The notes under the pieces: generated by a model
What the model saw: only the letters and a program-made list of their open reading frames with translations
Told to the model about the DNA's origin: nothing
Database searches by the model: none
Position numbers and translations under genes: made by a program
Assembly (NCBI GenBank): GCA_910574195.1
Contig: CAJTBF010000001.1
Coordinates: forward strand, 186,001-250,000
Length of the DNA stretch: 64,000 nt
Direction of reading: 5' to 3'
Source: Lachnospiraceae bacterium
Lineage (GTDB): Bacteria > Bacillota > Clostridia > Lachnospirales > Lachnospiraceae
Shown here: one piece after another, positions 36,351-45,285 of the stretch
Layout of the letters: each line of letters begins with the position of its first letter
How positions within the stretch are numbered: position 1 is the stretch's first letter

Positions 36351-36386
36351 ATTCTTTCCCCTTCTTCCCGCAAGAACCGGAAACGC

Positions 36387-37298
36387 CTATTTTTCCCGAT
36401 GAATGAGCCATATAAGCAGCATCTCCAGATAATCATCCTGAGGCTCTAACGTCTGCAGTTCCTTCACCGCCTTTTGGGAAAGCAATTCTACTTCTTCCCT
36501 GGCGGCTTTTAGCCCCTTCCAGGTTACATAGGTAGTCTTTTCATTCTTTTCATCGCTGTGCACCGGCTTCCCCAATGTCTCTTCGGTTCCCGTTACATCC
36601 AGGATATCGTCCTGAATCTGGAACGCCAATCCTACATCCCCGGCGATCGACTCCAGTACGGAGATCCGTTCTTTTGCAGCGCCGGCAAGCACTGCTCCGA
36701 TCATCATCGCCGCCTCAATCAGTGCCCCGGTTTTCAGGCGGTAAATAAACTGCAGTTTTTCTCCGGAGACTTTTGTCCCGCTGGACTGCACATCCACTAC
36801 CTGACCGCCGATCATGCCATAAATCCCCGCCTTACATGCCAGAATCTCCAAAGCTTTCCCAATTCTTCCGGCATCCGCCCCTTCCATTGAAAAAGCGCTG
36901 CACGCCGTTTCAAATGCATAGTTCAAAAGCGCATCGCCCGCCAGAATCCCCATATCTTCGCCATATACCACATGGGTAGTCTGTCTTCCCCGCCTCCAGG
37001 CATCATTGTCCATGGCCGGAAGATCATCGTGCACCAGAGAATAAGTATGAATCATTTCCAAAGCCGCCATAAACGGCTCCACTTCCTTCCCTTTTCCGCC
37101 GCACAACCGGTAAGACTCCATTAAAAGCATCGGACGGAGACGCTTCCCGCCTGCCAGAAGACTATATTCCATAGCTTCCATGATCACCTGCTGATATCCG
37201 GATTTTTCCGGCAGATATTCCCGGAGGATCTCTTCAATCTGCTCCACCTTTTCTTTCTGCCTTTTCTGAAATTTTTCTCTGCTTTCCGTATGATTCAT
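36387..37298 (-). CDS. ispA: Short-chain polyprenyl (farnesyl) diphosphate synthase
   Basis: A 303-residue trans-prenyltransferase. The first aspartate-rich motif reads DDLPAMDND, the second DDILDVTG; GGKRLRP near residue 50 binds isopentenyl diphosphate. The residues before the first motif (IHTYSLVH) fit the farnesyl/geranyl class. It lies 30 bp after xseB and 36 bp before dxs. Confidence 0.95.
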   Translation of the reverse strand: MNHTESREKFQKRQKEKVEQIEEILREYLPEKSGYQQVIMEAMEYSLLAGGKRLRPMLLMESYRLCGGKGKEVEPFMAALEMIHTYSLVHDDLPAMDNDAWRRGRQTTHVVYGEDMGILAGDALLNYAFETACSAFSMEGADAGRIGKALEILACKAGIYGMIGGQVVDVQSSGTKVSGEKLQFIYRLKTGALIEAAMMIGAVLAGAAKERISVLESIAGDVGLAFQIQDDILDVTGTEETLGKPVHSDEKNEKTTYVTWKGLKAAREEVELLSQKAVKELQTLEPQDDYLEMLLIWLIHREK

Positions 37299-37328
37299 GT
37301 CCTTCCTTCCATCCTGTCATTCTCTTTC

Positions 37329-37586
37329 TTAAAATTCCTGCAGATTGCCCTTTTCATCCAACAGCAGCACTTTTTTTTCCACTGCGTCAATGGTCGTATT
37401 ACACTGCTGCAAAAGCGCCATTCCCTTCTGATATAACCGGAAAGATTCCTCCAGATTCACCTGCTCTCCTTCCATACGTCCAATCACTTCTTCCAGATTC
37501 TGAAACAAGGTTTCCAACGGTGTTTCCTCTTCCAAAGCAGATTGTTTTTCTTCTTCCATGGCAGATTGTTTTTTTTCTTCTTCCAT
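37329..37586 (-). CDS. xseB: Exodeoxyribonuclease VII small subunit
   Basis: An 85-residue helical protein partnering XseA. The core LETLFQNLEEVIGRMEGEQVNLEESFRLYQKGMALL is characteristic. The N terminus carries two near-repeats (MEEEKKQSA, MEEEKQSA) that extend it. ATG 37586 is preferred over GTG 37592 because GAGGA lies 7 nt upstream. Confidence 0.95.
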   Translation of the reverse strand: MEEEKKQSAMEEEKQSALEEETPLETLFQNLEEVIGRMEGEQVNLEESFRLYQKGMALLQQCNTTIDAVEKKVLLLDEKGNLQEF

Positions 37587-37625
37587 ATACACATCCTCAC
37601 TTTCTGTACTCTTCTCTTTCTGCGA

Positions 37626-38870
37626 TCACGGCCTGTCCACCGAGGTTCCATGCTTTGGCTCCGGATGCGGCACATCCTGCCGTCCCTTCACCTCTGCGTC
37701 CAGAATGCCGTCCGATACATAAATCCGAATCTGCTCTCCCATGGAAACCTGGGAAACGGAACGGATCGTCTGCTTTTCTTTATTCTCCACATAAGCATAT
37801 CCCTGATTTAATTTTTTTAACGGGGACAGCCCGTTCATTTTTTCAATATAAATTGCCAGCTCATGCCGGCATGCCTTGATTCTTTGTTCCATCTGCCTGC
37901 AAAGCCGCATTTTCAGATCCTCTGCATACTGCCGGCGCTCATTTAGTTTTTGCTGCGGATGCCCGTAATGTACTTTCAGAGAAAGCTGTTCCAGTCTCTG
38001 TCGTTCCTGCTGGATTTGCTGCCGCATCTGCCGTCTGAGGCGCAGCGCATATTCCTCCTGTTTTGCTTTGCAGACTGTATACTCGTACACCACCTGTTGC
38101 GCCGCGATGGACGGCGTGCCGGCCCGCAAATCCGCCACTTCATCGGAGATCAGATGATCTGTCTCATGTCCTACGGCAGACACCACCGGAACCGTACAGT
38201 CAAAGATTGCTCTTGCAACCTCTTCCTCGTTGAATGCCCACAGTTCCTCTATGGAGCCTCCTCCCCGGCCCACGATAATCACATCCACCCGCTGCTTTTC
38301 CAGCATCCGAATCCCCCGCACAATGCTGGGAACCGCGCCTTCCCCCTGCACCAGGGCCGGATACAGAATCAACTGCACATAAGGGTTCCGCTGTCTGGAA
38401 ACCCGAATCATATCCTGGATTGCCGCACCCGTAGGCGCCGTCACGATTCCGACTTTTCGTACATAAGCCGGAAGCTTCTTTTTATACTGAGCGGCAAACA
38501 TGCCCATCTCATCCAGCTTCCGCTTTAACGCCTCATACCGCTCATACAAAAGCCCGGCTCCTTCCAGCAAAATCTCTTTCGCATAAAGCTGGTATCTTCC
38601 GTCCCGTTTATAAACACTGATTCGCCCCAGAACAATCACGTTCTGTCCGCTTTCCAACCGAAAAGAAAGCCCGGCCCTCGCACCTGCAAACATCACGCAG
38701 GCAATCGTGCCGGACTCGTCTTTCAAAGAAAAATAAATATGTCCGGAAGTGTGATACTTACAGTTCGACACCTCTCCTTTCACATAAATGCGGTTCAGCA
38801 TAAAATCCTGTGTGAACATATTCTCTATATAATCATTCACCTGCTTCACCGTATACACATTACGATGCAT
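37626..38870 (-). CDS. xseA: Exodeoxyribonuclease VII large subunit
   Basis: A 414-residue nuclease subunit. N-terminal OB fold (VYTVKQVNDYIENMF, IYVKGEVSNCKYHTSGHIYFSLKD), catalytic domain (VGIVTAPTGAAIQDMI, VIIVGRGGGSIEELWAFNEE, SAVGHETD) and coiled-coil C terminus are complete. I start at ATG 38870, which has AGGAGG 8 nt upstream and matches the family N terminus. An in-frame ATG at 38933 overlapping the nusB stop (ATGA) would add 21 residues and also has a fair ribosome site, so the start is not certain. Confidence 0.95.
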   Translation of the reverse strand: MHRNVYTVKQVNDYIENMFTQDFMLNRIYVKGEVSNCKYHTSGHIYFSLKDESGTIACVMFAGARAGLSFRLESGQNVIVLGRISVYKRDGRYQLYAKEILLEGAGLLYERYEALKRKLDEMGMFAAQYKKKLPAYVRKVGIVTAPTGAAIQDMIRVSRQRNPYVQLILYPALVQGEGAVPSIVRGIRMLEKQRVDVIIVGRGGGSIEELWAFNEEEVARAIFDCTVPVVSAVGHETDHLISDEVADLRAGTPSIAAQQVVYEYTVCKAKQEEYALRLRRQMRQQIQQERQRLEQLSLKVHYGHPQQKLNERRQYAEDLKMRLCRQMEQRIKACRHELAIYIEKMNGLSPLKKLNQGYAYVENKEKQTIRSVSQVSMGEQIRIYVSDGILDAEVKGRQDVPHPEPKHGTSVDRP

Positions 38871-38929
38871 CTTTTCTGCCTCCTGCTTCCGCTTTTCTCC
38901 CCATAGGCCGCGGCCAAATGACTTAGAAT

Positions 38930-39337
38930 TCATTTCTTTTCCTCAATCAGCTTTGCCAGCACCCCATTTACAAAAGAAGGACCTTCCTGCGCACTGAAGC
39001 GTTTCGCCAATTCTACAGCCTCATTGATGGCCACGCCAAGGGGCACATCCTCATCCCACTTCATCTCATAGACCGCCAGGCGTAAAATCGTCAGATCCAC
39101 CCGATTCATCCGCTTTGTTTTCCAGCCGGTCGTTTTTTGGTCAATCATTCGGTCAATCTCCGGCACTTTTTCCACAATCCGCTCATACTTATTCCTTATA
39201 TATTCTCTGTCCTGCTCCGTGGCTTTATCCAGACTTTCCAGATAAAGCAGAAGATGCTCCGGCATATCCTCCGGTTCATGAAACTCAATTTGGAACAACA
39301 TCTTAAAAATATGTTCCCGCAGTTCTGATCTTATCAT
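38930..39337 (-). CDS. nusB: Transcription antitermination factor NusB
   Basis: A 135-residue all-helical factor that binds boxA RNA with S10 during rRNA transcription. REHIFKMLFQIEFH at the start and MNRVDLTILRLAVYEM, VPLGVAINEAVELAKRFS, PSFVNGVLAKL at the end are typical. It begins the long transcript toward spo0A; AAGGAG precedes ATG 39337. Confidence 0.96.
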   Translation of the reverse strand: MIRSELREHIFKMLFQIEFHEPEDMPEHLLLYLESLDKATEQDREYIRNKYERIVEKVPEIDRMIDQKTTGWKTKRMNRVDLTILRLAVYEMKWDEDVPLGVAINEAVELAKRFSAQEGPSFVNGVLAKLIEEKK

Positions 39338-39440
39338 AACGGCTCCTTTCTGCCGGCAAATTTCGTAATTCTATTGAACGCCAATCTCCCGTAATTCCCG
39401 TTTTACAGGGCAAATATCCCCTCCGGACTGACCGGTGTAT

Positions 39441-39474
39441 ATAATAAGGGATGTCTTTCGACATCCCTTATTAT
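39441..39474. terminator. Perfect 15-bp hairpin between yqhY and nusB
   Basis: ATAATAAGGGATGTC (39441-39455), loop TTTC, GACATCCCTTATTAT (39460-39474). It follows the yqhY stop by about 40 bp on the minus strand and probably terminates or attenuates read-through into nusB. Confidence 0.7.
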
Positions 39475-39515
39475 ACTACATCCACTCCCCGGATTGCAAT
39501 GAAAACCCTTACTTT

Positions 39516-39896
39516 TCACGCCTGCTCCATCTCCACACCGGCCACGCGGATATTGATATCCGCCACTTCCAGCCCGGTCATGTTCTCAATAGCGCTCTTC
39601 ACCCGCTCCTGTACCTTTGCCGTCACGTCCACAATACTGTAATTATATTTCAGATTCAATGCCAGGGAGACGGTCACTACACCTTCCAGCACGTCCACCT
39701 TCACCCCTTTGGACAGCTTCTTCTTTCCCAGTTTACTGATCAGCTCATTGGTGATATTCCCTGCCATGGAAGACACGCCGTCTGTCTCCGTGGCCGCAAG
39801 CGCCGCGATGATTGCCACAACTTCATCCGCAATCTTTACATCCCCAAGATTCGCCTCGTTCTGTATACTGTAAATCGTTCCTTCGTCCTTCGCCAT
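39516..39896 (-). CDS. yqhY: Asp23/Gls24 family protein YqhY
   Basis: A 126-residue Asp23-family protein, second of two in the window. VKIADEVVAIIAALAATETDGVSSMAG and VKVDVLEGVVTVSLALNLKYNYSIVDVTAKVQERVKSAIENMTG are family-typical. Beside nusB this paralog is conserved in Firmicutes; Bacillus YqhY has been linked to acetyl-CoA carboxylase control. AGGAGG precedes ATG 39896, and a strong promoter lies at 39935. Confidence 0.93.
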   Translation of the reverse strand: MAKDEGTIYSIQNEANLGDVKIADEVVAIIAALAATETDGVSSMAGNITNELISKLGKKKLSKGVKVDVLEGVVTVSLALNLKYNYSIVDVTAKVQERVKSAIENMTGLEVADINIRVAGVEMEQA

Positions 39897-39934
39897 CTTT
39901 TTAAAACCTCCTGTCTGGTCCGCTTTCTTCTTGT

Positions 39935-39962
39935 ATTATATCAAAAAACACACTATTTGCAA
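39935..39962 (-). promoter_or_regulatory. Predicted promoter of yqhY
   Basis: Minus strand TTGCAA (39957-39962), 16-bp spacer, TATAAT (39935-39940). It overlaps no gene but begins only 9 bp from the prfC stop. Confidence 0.72.
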
Positions 39963-39970
39963 ATAAAACC

Positions 39971-41563
39971 TTATGACTTTCCAAATTCCGAAAGCCGCAG
40001 CCCTTCATTTCGTTCCAATGTCATACGGATACTCCACTCATGTACGAACAAAAGAAGCGGGCGGTCTTTCAGATCTTTGATCTTTTTCATATCGGAAGTG
40101 CCCGTCAGACGAGTCATATCAATCTCCTCGTTCTCAATCCAGCGGATGTGTTCATAGGGAAGTGTCTCCAGACGGATCTCCACATTGTATTCATTCTCCA
40201 ACCGGTACTTTAAAACATCAAACTGCAGCACCCCTACCACACCCACGATGATTTCCTCCATCCCGGTGTTATATTCCTGGAAAATCTGTATCGCGCCTTC
40301 CTGTGCAATCTGATTGATTCCTTTCACAAATTGCTTCCGCTTCATCGTATCCATCTGCCGCACTCTTGCGAAATGTTCCGGCGCAAATGTGGGAATTCCT
40401 TCGTAGGCGTACTTTTCTTTGGAGTTGGTCAACGTATCTCCGATGGAAAAAATCCCCGGATCAAAGATCCCGATGATATCTCCGCCATATGCCTGTTCAA
40501 TCATTCTGCGTTCACTGGCCATCATCTGCTGCGGCTGGGAGAGACGCACCTCTTTTCCTCCCTGCACATGATAGACGGACATCCCTGCCTCAAACGCACC
40601 GGAACAGATCCGCATGAACGCAATCCGATCCCGGTGGGCTTTGTTCATATTGGCCTGAATTTTAAATACAAACGCCGAAAAGTCCTGCTCTGTCATCGGA
40701 TCAATCTCTCCATGATCCGACATCCGCGGCAGCGGAGACGAGGTCATTTTCAGAAAATGCTGCAGAAACGTTTCCACCCCAAAATTGGTCAATGCGGAAC
40801 CAAAGAACACCGGGGAGAGTTCTCCTTTGGATACCAGCTCCTGGTCAAACTCTGCCGCCGCCCCGTCCAGCAGCTCAATCTCCTCCTCCAGCTTTCCTCT
40901 TGCCTCTTCTCCCAGGATCCCGTCCAGTTCGCCGTCTCCGAGAGAAATCTTTCTGACCTCCCCCATACGGGTTCCCTTTCGGGTATCCGAAAACAGTTCC
41001 ACTTCTTTTTGTTCCCGGTCGTACACTCCTTTGAACGCCTTTCCGGAACCGATGGGCCAGTTCACAGGACAGGTTGCAATCCCCAGTTCCTTTTCGATAT
41101 CATCCAGCAATTCAAACGTATCCATGGCATCCCGATCCATTTTATTGATAAACGTAAAAATCGGGATGTGACGCATCACACATACTTTAAACAACTTTCG
41201 TGTCTGCGCTTCCACCCCTTTGGACGCGTCAATGACCATGACGGCAGAATCCGCCGCCATCAGTGTCCGGTAAGTATCCTCCGAAAAATCCTGGTGGCCC
41301 GGCGTGTCCAGAATATTGATACAAAATCCACCGTACTGGAACTGCAGAACCGAAGACGTTACAGAAATTCCACGCTCTTTCTCAATTTCCATCCAATCTG
41401 ACACGGCATGCTTTGCCGTTGCTTTTCCTTTGACAGATCCCGCCTGATTGATGGCGCCCCCATAGAGCAGAAACTTCTCCGTCAGCGTAGTTTTTCCCGC
41501 ATCCGGATGGGATATAATGGCAAACGTCCGGCGCTTTTCTATTTCCTTTCTGATTTCCGACAT
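39971..41563 (-). CDS. prfC: Peptide chain release factor 3
   Basis: A 530-residue translational GTPase that recycles RF1/RF2. G1 SHPDAGKTTLTEK, G3 DTPGHQDF, G4 NKMDRD, and the RF3-specific domains with GVVGVLQFDVLKYRLENEYNVE are present. ATG 41563 has GAGAAGG upstream. It sits between spoIIIAH and yqhY, where many Firmicutes have nothing or accBC genes. Own promoter. Confidence 0.96.
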   Translation of the reverse strand: MSEIRKEIEKRRTFAIISHPDAGKTTLTEKFLLYGGAINQAGSVKGKATAKHAVSDWMEIEKERGISVTSSVLQFQYGGFCINILDTPGHQDFSEDTYRTLMAADSAVMVIDASKGVEAQTRKLFKVCVMRHIPIFTFINKMDRDAMDTFELLDDIEKELGIATCPVNWPIGSGKAFKGVYDREQKEVELFSDTRKGTRMGEVRKISLGDGELDGILGEEARGKLEEEIELLDGAAAEFDQELVSKGELSPVFFGSALTNFGVETFLQHFLKMTSSPLPRMSDHGEIDPMTEQDFSAFVFKIQANMNKAHRDRIAFMRICSGAFEAGMSVYHVQGGKEVRLSQPQQMMASERRMIEQAYGGDIIGIFDPGIFSIGDTLTNSKEKYAYEGIPTFAPEHFARVRQMDTMKRKQFVKGINQIAQEGAIQIFQEYNTGMEEIIVGVVGVLQFDVLKYRLENEYNVEIRLETLPYEHIRWIENEEIDMTRLTGTSDMKKIKDLKDRPLLLFVHEWSIRMTLERNEGLRLSEFGKS

Positions 41564-41596
41564 GATTCCTTCTCTCCTGTTATCTTTGCCGATCAT

Positions 41597-41625
41597 AACC
41601 GTTCAGCCTTCGGCCAAACTGTTAC
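41597..41625. repeat. Remnant of the GTTCAGCC repeat family
   Basis: AACCGTTCAGCCTTCGGCCA then AACTGTTAC: the first 29 bp of the 144-bp element type, itself an imperfect hairpin. It lies in the prfC leader. Confidence 0.6.
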
Positions 41626-41673
41626 TCCCGATCCTTCTTTTCAGAATACGCATGTTTCAAAATGCGTTCATTA

Positions 41674-41702
41674 AGTGTAACATAAGAATCCTGCCGTCGC
41701 AA
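41674..41702 (-). promoter_or_regulatory. Predicted promoter of prfC
   Basis: Minus strand TTGCGA (41697-41702), 17-bp spacer, TACACT (41674-41679) with an upstream TG. Confidence 0.6.
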
Positions 41703-41710
41703 CGGTTTCC

Positions 41711-41745
41711 GAAAAAAACACTCCTCTTTTTTCAAAAAGAGGAGC
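41711..41745 (-). terminator. Terminator of the spoIIIA operon
   Basis: Minus strand CTCCTCTTTTT (41744-41734) pairs with AAAAAGAGGAG (41731-41721), then TGTTTTTTT. It begins 16 bp after the spoIIIAH stop. Confidence 0.85.
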
Positions 41746-41760
41746 GCCTGCTTCTTTGCG

Positions 41761-42378
41761 TTACTGCTCACTGTGGATCGGTGTGATCACAATATTTTCC
41801 GGTGAAATACTGGTTTTTCTTGTTACGATATCTTCGATTTGCGCACGATTTGCATCTGTCAGTTCTGCGGCGTCCACGACGACATCTACGGAATCATTGG
41901 TCAGACTGACCACAGCTTCCGAAAATCCTTTGGAAGACAATAACGTCTCAATGGCCATTTCCTGTTCTGCCAGTTCGGTCATACGCACCATCTGGGCAAT
42001 GGCATCCTGCTTTTCTTCCTCACTTAAGTTTGTGTTATCGATGATTGCCTGCAAGGTTTCTTTGTTCTGTGCCCGCACCTGTTCTCTGGACAATTTTGCC
42101 TGTGCCACGGTTGTATCGGCCTCACTGTTTGTCAATACTGCCTCGCCCGGTGTTCCCTCCACCTCGGAATCTGTGCTGGCGATTTCTTTCGAACCTGTTT
42201 CTAAGTCCTCCTCGGAAATGTCCAAAAGTTCCTGGTTGACTAATTCCGCGTTCGCCTCCGCCGTTCCTTTGTCCGTATCGGAAAACAATTTTCCCGAATA
42301 GTTCAGATACCCGGCAATCGCAATCATAACCGCCAGTGTTGTAATGATAATCTGATTTTTCTTAAATAAACGTTTCAC
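41761..42378 (-). CDS. spoIIIAH: Stage III sporulation protein AH
   Basis: A 205-residue mother-cell protein with one N-terminal membrane segment (residues 9-25) and a forespore-facing domain related to YscJ/EscJ ring-builders. It pairs with SpoIIQ across the intermembrane space. The conserved end runs EMAIETLLSSKGFSEAVVSL ... VDVVVDAAELTDANRAQIEDIV. The middle (30-90) is an acidic, low-complexity linker. Last gene of the operon. Confidence 0.95.
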   Translation of the reverse strand: MKRLFKKNQIIITTLAVMIAIAGYLNYSGKLFSDTDKGTAEANAELVNQELLDISEEDLETGSKEIASTDSEVEGTPGEAVLTNSEADTTVAQAKLSREQVRAQNKETLQAIIDNTNLSEEEKQDAIAQMVRMTELAEQEMAIETLLSSKGFSEAVVSLTNDSVDVVVDAAELTDANRAQIEDIVTRKTSISPENIVITPIHSEQ

Positions 42379-42392
42379 TTGGAATCCTCCTT

Positions 42393-43040
42393 TTATGTAT
42401 CTGTCCTTTTCATTATTTTTATTTTATGCGCTTCGATTCCAAATAATGCCTGAATCGCCTCCGTGATATTTTGTACCACCACCGCATGATCTCCTCCGTC
42501 CGCAATCACCAGTACCCCTTCGATCTCCGGCATCAGTTCTTTACTCACATAAGGGATCTGCGCCCCCTGTGTATCCTGCGTATACACGCTCTCTTTACTG
42601 CTGGAACGATCGGTTGTTTCCCTGGTCCCCCCATTCTGATCTTTTTCCGAAGAACTCTGACTGCTGGAATTCTGATCCTTTTCCACCACCTTTTGTCCCG
42701 ATGATTTGAATGTAATCACAACTTCTGCACGTCCCACTCCTTCCATATACTGCAGCGCATCCGCCAGCCGCTGCTCCATATATTCTCCATACTCTTCCGG
42801 CGTTCCCTGCCAGAGAGTCGTACCACCTTCTTGTTCGGCGTCCCCGCCCGCCCCCGCACTGTCTTTCTCCGTCTGCATTCCCAGCGTTTCCGGCAGCGTA
42901 TGTTTTTCTGTATTGGAGGAAGGCCACACAATCACCAAAAGCAGCAGACCACATAAAAATAAAAGGAGCAGTTGGTTTTTCCCCGGAATCTTTTGATGAG
43001 ACCGGATCCGTTCTATATATTCATTCCACTTTTTTCCCAC
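42393..43040 (-). CDS. spoIIIAG: Stage III sporulation protein AG
   Basis: A 215-residue protein with a single membrane segment (about residues 21-40, LLLLFLCGLLLLVIVWPSS) and a C-terminal ring-building domain (VLVIADGGDHAVVVQNITEAIQALFGIEAHKIKIMK); SpoIIIAG forms a large ring in the mother-cell membrane. A Ser/Asn/Gln-rich insert (about 115-150) is present. GTG 43040 is chosen (GGAGGA 8 nt upstream); TTG 43046 is the alternative. It overlaps spoIIIAF by 20 bp. Confidence 0.93.
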   Translation of the reverse strand: MGKKWNEYIERIRSHQKIPGKNQLLLLFLCGLLLLVIVWPSSNTEKHTLPETLGMQTEKDSAGAGGDAEQEGGTTLWQGTPEEYGEYMEQRLADALQYMEGVGRAEVVITFKSSGQKVVEKDQNSSSQSSSEKDQNGGTRETTDRSSSKESVYTQDTQGAQIPYVSKELMPEIEGVLVIADGGDHAVVVQNITEAIQALFGIEAHKIKIMKRTDT

Positions 43041-43431
43041 TGTCAATCTCCTCCACTTCTATGGTTTCCACTCGGATTTCTTCCCCGCTTGTTTCTTGCG
43101 CTTCCCCGGAAAAATCTGTTTCTTCTCCTTCCTTTTCTCGATATTCTTCCGGAAGGAATTCAAATAACTGCCACTCCCGGGCATCCTCTTTTCGCATTGT
43201 TCTCTCCTGTCTCTCCCATTCTCTGTTGTAATCCTGGTAAAAACCGCGAAATATCTCTCCGGTATCCGTAAGTGCCAGAACCGGTGTTAATAGCAGAAGG
43301 AGCAGAACCATCCCCGTAAAAAACCGAATGTATTTCTGATAGTTTCCACCCGGTAAAACTTCCAGTACCGCAGTAATAATCAGCAGATAAAACACCATGT
43401 CCTGCAGCCAGCCATAAAGCATCTCGATCAT
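43021..43431 (-). CDS. spoIIIAF: Stage III sporulation protein AF
   Basis: A 136-residue protein with two N-terminal membrane helices (WLQDMVFYLLIITAVLEVLP; FFTGMVLLLLLLTPVLAL) and an acidic cytoplasmic end. Start ATG 43431 (MIEMLYGWLQ) with CGGAG upstream; the frame is open 21 codons further to 43494 with a very basic extension. 72 bp after spoIIIAE. Confidence 0.92.
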   Translation of the reverse strand: MIEMLYGWLQDMVFYLLIITAVLEVLPGGNYQKYIRFFTGMVLLLLLLTPVLALTDTGEIFRGFYQDYNREWERQERTMRKEDAREWQLFEFLPEEYREKEGEETDFSGEAQETSGEEIRVETIEVEEIDSGKKVE

Positions 43432-43503
43432 TTTTTCTCCGGCTCCTTTCCGTTTTTCCCTCTGACGTCTCCCCCTGTTCCCCGCCTGTTCCATCTCCTC
43501 CTC

Positions 43504-44679
43504 TTACGAAGTGGACGCGGCAATCACCGCAATGGTGATTAAAAATAAAATCACCGTTGTAGAAAGTACCCGCAGCATCAATGCATATCCTTCGCTCACA
43601 CTCCGGATACATCCCGTAATTCGTTTGTCCGAAACCGGCTGCACCAGCGCCGCCGCCAGCTTATAAAATAACGCCAGAACCATCATCTGTACCACGGGAA
43701 TCATACTGGCCAAAAGCAGAAGAATTGCACCGGCCATTCCGATTCCGTTTTTAATCAGAACAGCCGTTCCAAGCACCACATCCGTTACACTTCCAAACAT
43801 ATTGCCCAGAGCCGGAATCGCCTCCACTGTTTTCGTAATTGTACTGCGCTTCAGTGTATCGATTGCCGGAGAAAGCATCCCCTGAATCACATTGAGTCCG
43901 ATCACACAGCCCAGCAGCATTTTCAAAATCCAGAGAACCCCTTTGCGAATTAGGTCTGCCAGTTCACTCAGGAGATCTTCCCCCGCCAGATAATTCATGA
44001 CCTGGATCATAATGTATACATTGATCAACGGGAGCAGAAATTTCAATACCAGCACCTCCACCAGATAGATGAAAAAGAGTACCAGATTATAAAATGCAAA
44101 AGAACTGCTGCTCCCCGAAGCAATCGTCACAGCCAGAAAATATCCCGGACACAGCACCTGCATCAATTCCAGTAATTGTTCCAGCCGCCCCTCCAATCCT
44201 TCCATTGCGATCCGAAAGGAGGTCAGACACATGGTAATCAAAAGCATGTACAATACATAAAAACTGATTTCGGATACCTGTTTATTCTGAAACGCACTGG
44301 AAAAATTGGTAAACACAGCCGCAATTACCGCAATCAAAAGCATGTAGATCAAATTCTTTCGATTTGCACGGAATTCATAGTCAAACTGATCCCTGAGATA
44401 AGAGCCAAAAAGTGTCCCCGCCTCTTCCAGATCTCCGTCTGTCATGGCCCCAAGCACATCTGAAAACTGTATTTTCTGCTCCGGAAACAGTTTCCGCAGA
44501 TTTTCATCCACCTCGGAAAAATCAAATTCTTTCAGAATATTGTTCTCCGTCTGCCGCTGCATTTCTTTTAATTCCTCTTCCCCCAACCCATCCGTCTCCC
44601 CCGGTTCCTCTGCCTGTACCACTTTGACACACAAAAAACAGAGCAGAAAAACTCCCATAAAAAGAAAAAGCCGCCTCAT
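43504..44679 (-). CDS. spoIIIAE: Stage III sporulation protein AE
   Basis: A 391-residue polytopic protein with a cleavable-looking signal peptide (residues 1-23, ending VVQA) and about seven further membrane helices. FGSVTDVVLGTAVLIKNGIG and ALVQPVSDKRITGCI are conserved. Thought to be the membrane permease-like part of the SpoIIIA-SpoIIQ channel. Overlaps spoIIIAD by 4 bp (ATGA). Confidence 0.96.
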   Translation of the reverse strand: MRRLFLFMGVFLLCFLCVKVVQAEEPGETDGLGEEELKEMQRQTENNILKEFDFSEVDENLRKLFPEQKIQFSDVLGAMTDGDLEEAGTLFGSYLRDQFDYEFRANRKNLIYMLLIAVIAAVFTNFSSAFQNKQVSEISFYVLYMLLITMCLTSFRIAMEGLEGRLEQLLELMQVLCPGYFLAVTIASGSSSSFAFYNLVLFFIYLVEVLVLKFLLPLINVYIMIQVMNYLAGEDLLSELADLIRKGVLWILKMLLGCVIGLNVIQGMLSPAIDTLKRSTITKTVEAIPALGNMFGSVTDVVLGTAVLIKNGIGMAGAILLLLASMIPVVQMMVLALFYKLAAALVQPVSDKRITGCIRSVSEGYALMLRVLSTTVILFLITIAVIAASTS

Positions 44680-45062
44680 GATAAAAACACCTGGATCGTT
44701 TCCAGAAGCGCCAGAAGAATCGGCATGCCCAGCGCCAGAATAGTTAGTTTACTGAAAATCTCCACCTGGGTGGCAATGGTCTGGTATCCCGCATCCTTAC
44801 AGATTCCGGAACAAAATTCCGCAATATAGGTTACTCCCACCATTTTCAGCATAGCGGCAATATATCCTGTGTCCACGCGGATATACCGGCTGATCTGCCC
44901 CACCGTATCCACAAAAAACCGCAGACGGTCTATCATACAGGTAAACAGCAGGATACTGACTGCCACACTCATATAAATCCCATACTCCGCTTTTCCGCTT
45001 TTAAACTGGACCGCCAGCAGTGTCCCCAATACTCCCACAATTCCAATCTGCAGTACCGTCAT
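44676..45062 (-). CDS. spoIIIAD: Stage III sporulation protein AD
   Basis: A 128-residue membrane protein, four predicted helices. KMVGVTYIAEFCSGICKDAGYQTIATQVEIFSKLTILALGMPIL is the conserved core. AGGAGGG precedes ATG 45062; 16 bp after spoIIIAC. Confidence 0.96.
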   Translation of the reverse strand: MTVLQIGIVGVLGTLLAVQFKSGKAEYGIYMSVAVSILLFTCMIDRLRFFVDTVGQISRYIRVDTGYIAAMLKMVGVTYIAEFCSGICKDAGYQTIATQVEIFSKLTILALGMPILLALLETIQVFLS

Positions 45063-45078
45063 GTTTTCTTCCCTCCTG

Positions 45079-45273
45079 TCATAAGGAAAACAATTGTTTT
45101 ATCGACAGAAACAAATCATAAATATATGGCAGTACCCAGGACAAAACAAGAATCAATCCCGCCAGACTCACAAGAAATGCCTGCTCATCCCTTCCACTAT
45201 GTTTCAGTACCTGGCCAAGGATTGACACCAGTATCCCCACCGCTGCAATTTTAAAAATCAGATTGATCGTCAT
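45079..45273 (-). CDS. spoIIIAC: Stage III sporulation protein AC
   Basis: A 64-residue protein with two membrane helices: IFKIAAVGILVSILGQVLKHSGRDEQAFLVSLAGLILVL. AAGGAGG precedes ATG 45273. Related in sequence to the N-terminal half of SpoIIIAD. Confidence 0.96.
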   Translation of the reverse strand: MTINLIFKIAAVGILVSILGQVLKHSGRDEQAFLVSLAGLILVLSWVLPYIYDLFLSIKQLFSL

Positions 45274-45285
45274 GGTTCCTCCTTA

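Noticed and set aside
39441-39474. TGTCGAAA inside the yqhY-nusB hairpin as a Spo0A box
   Set aside because: The match is formed by the stem-loop junction of a perfect terminator-like palindrome, so hairpin function explains it better.
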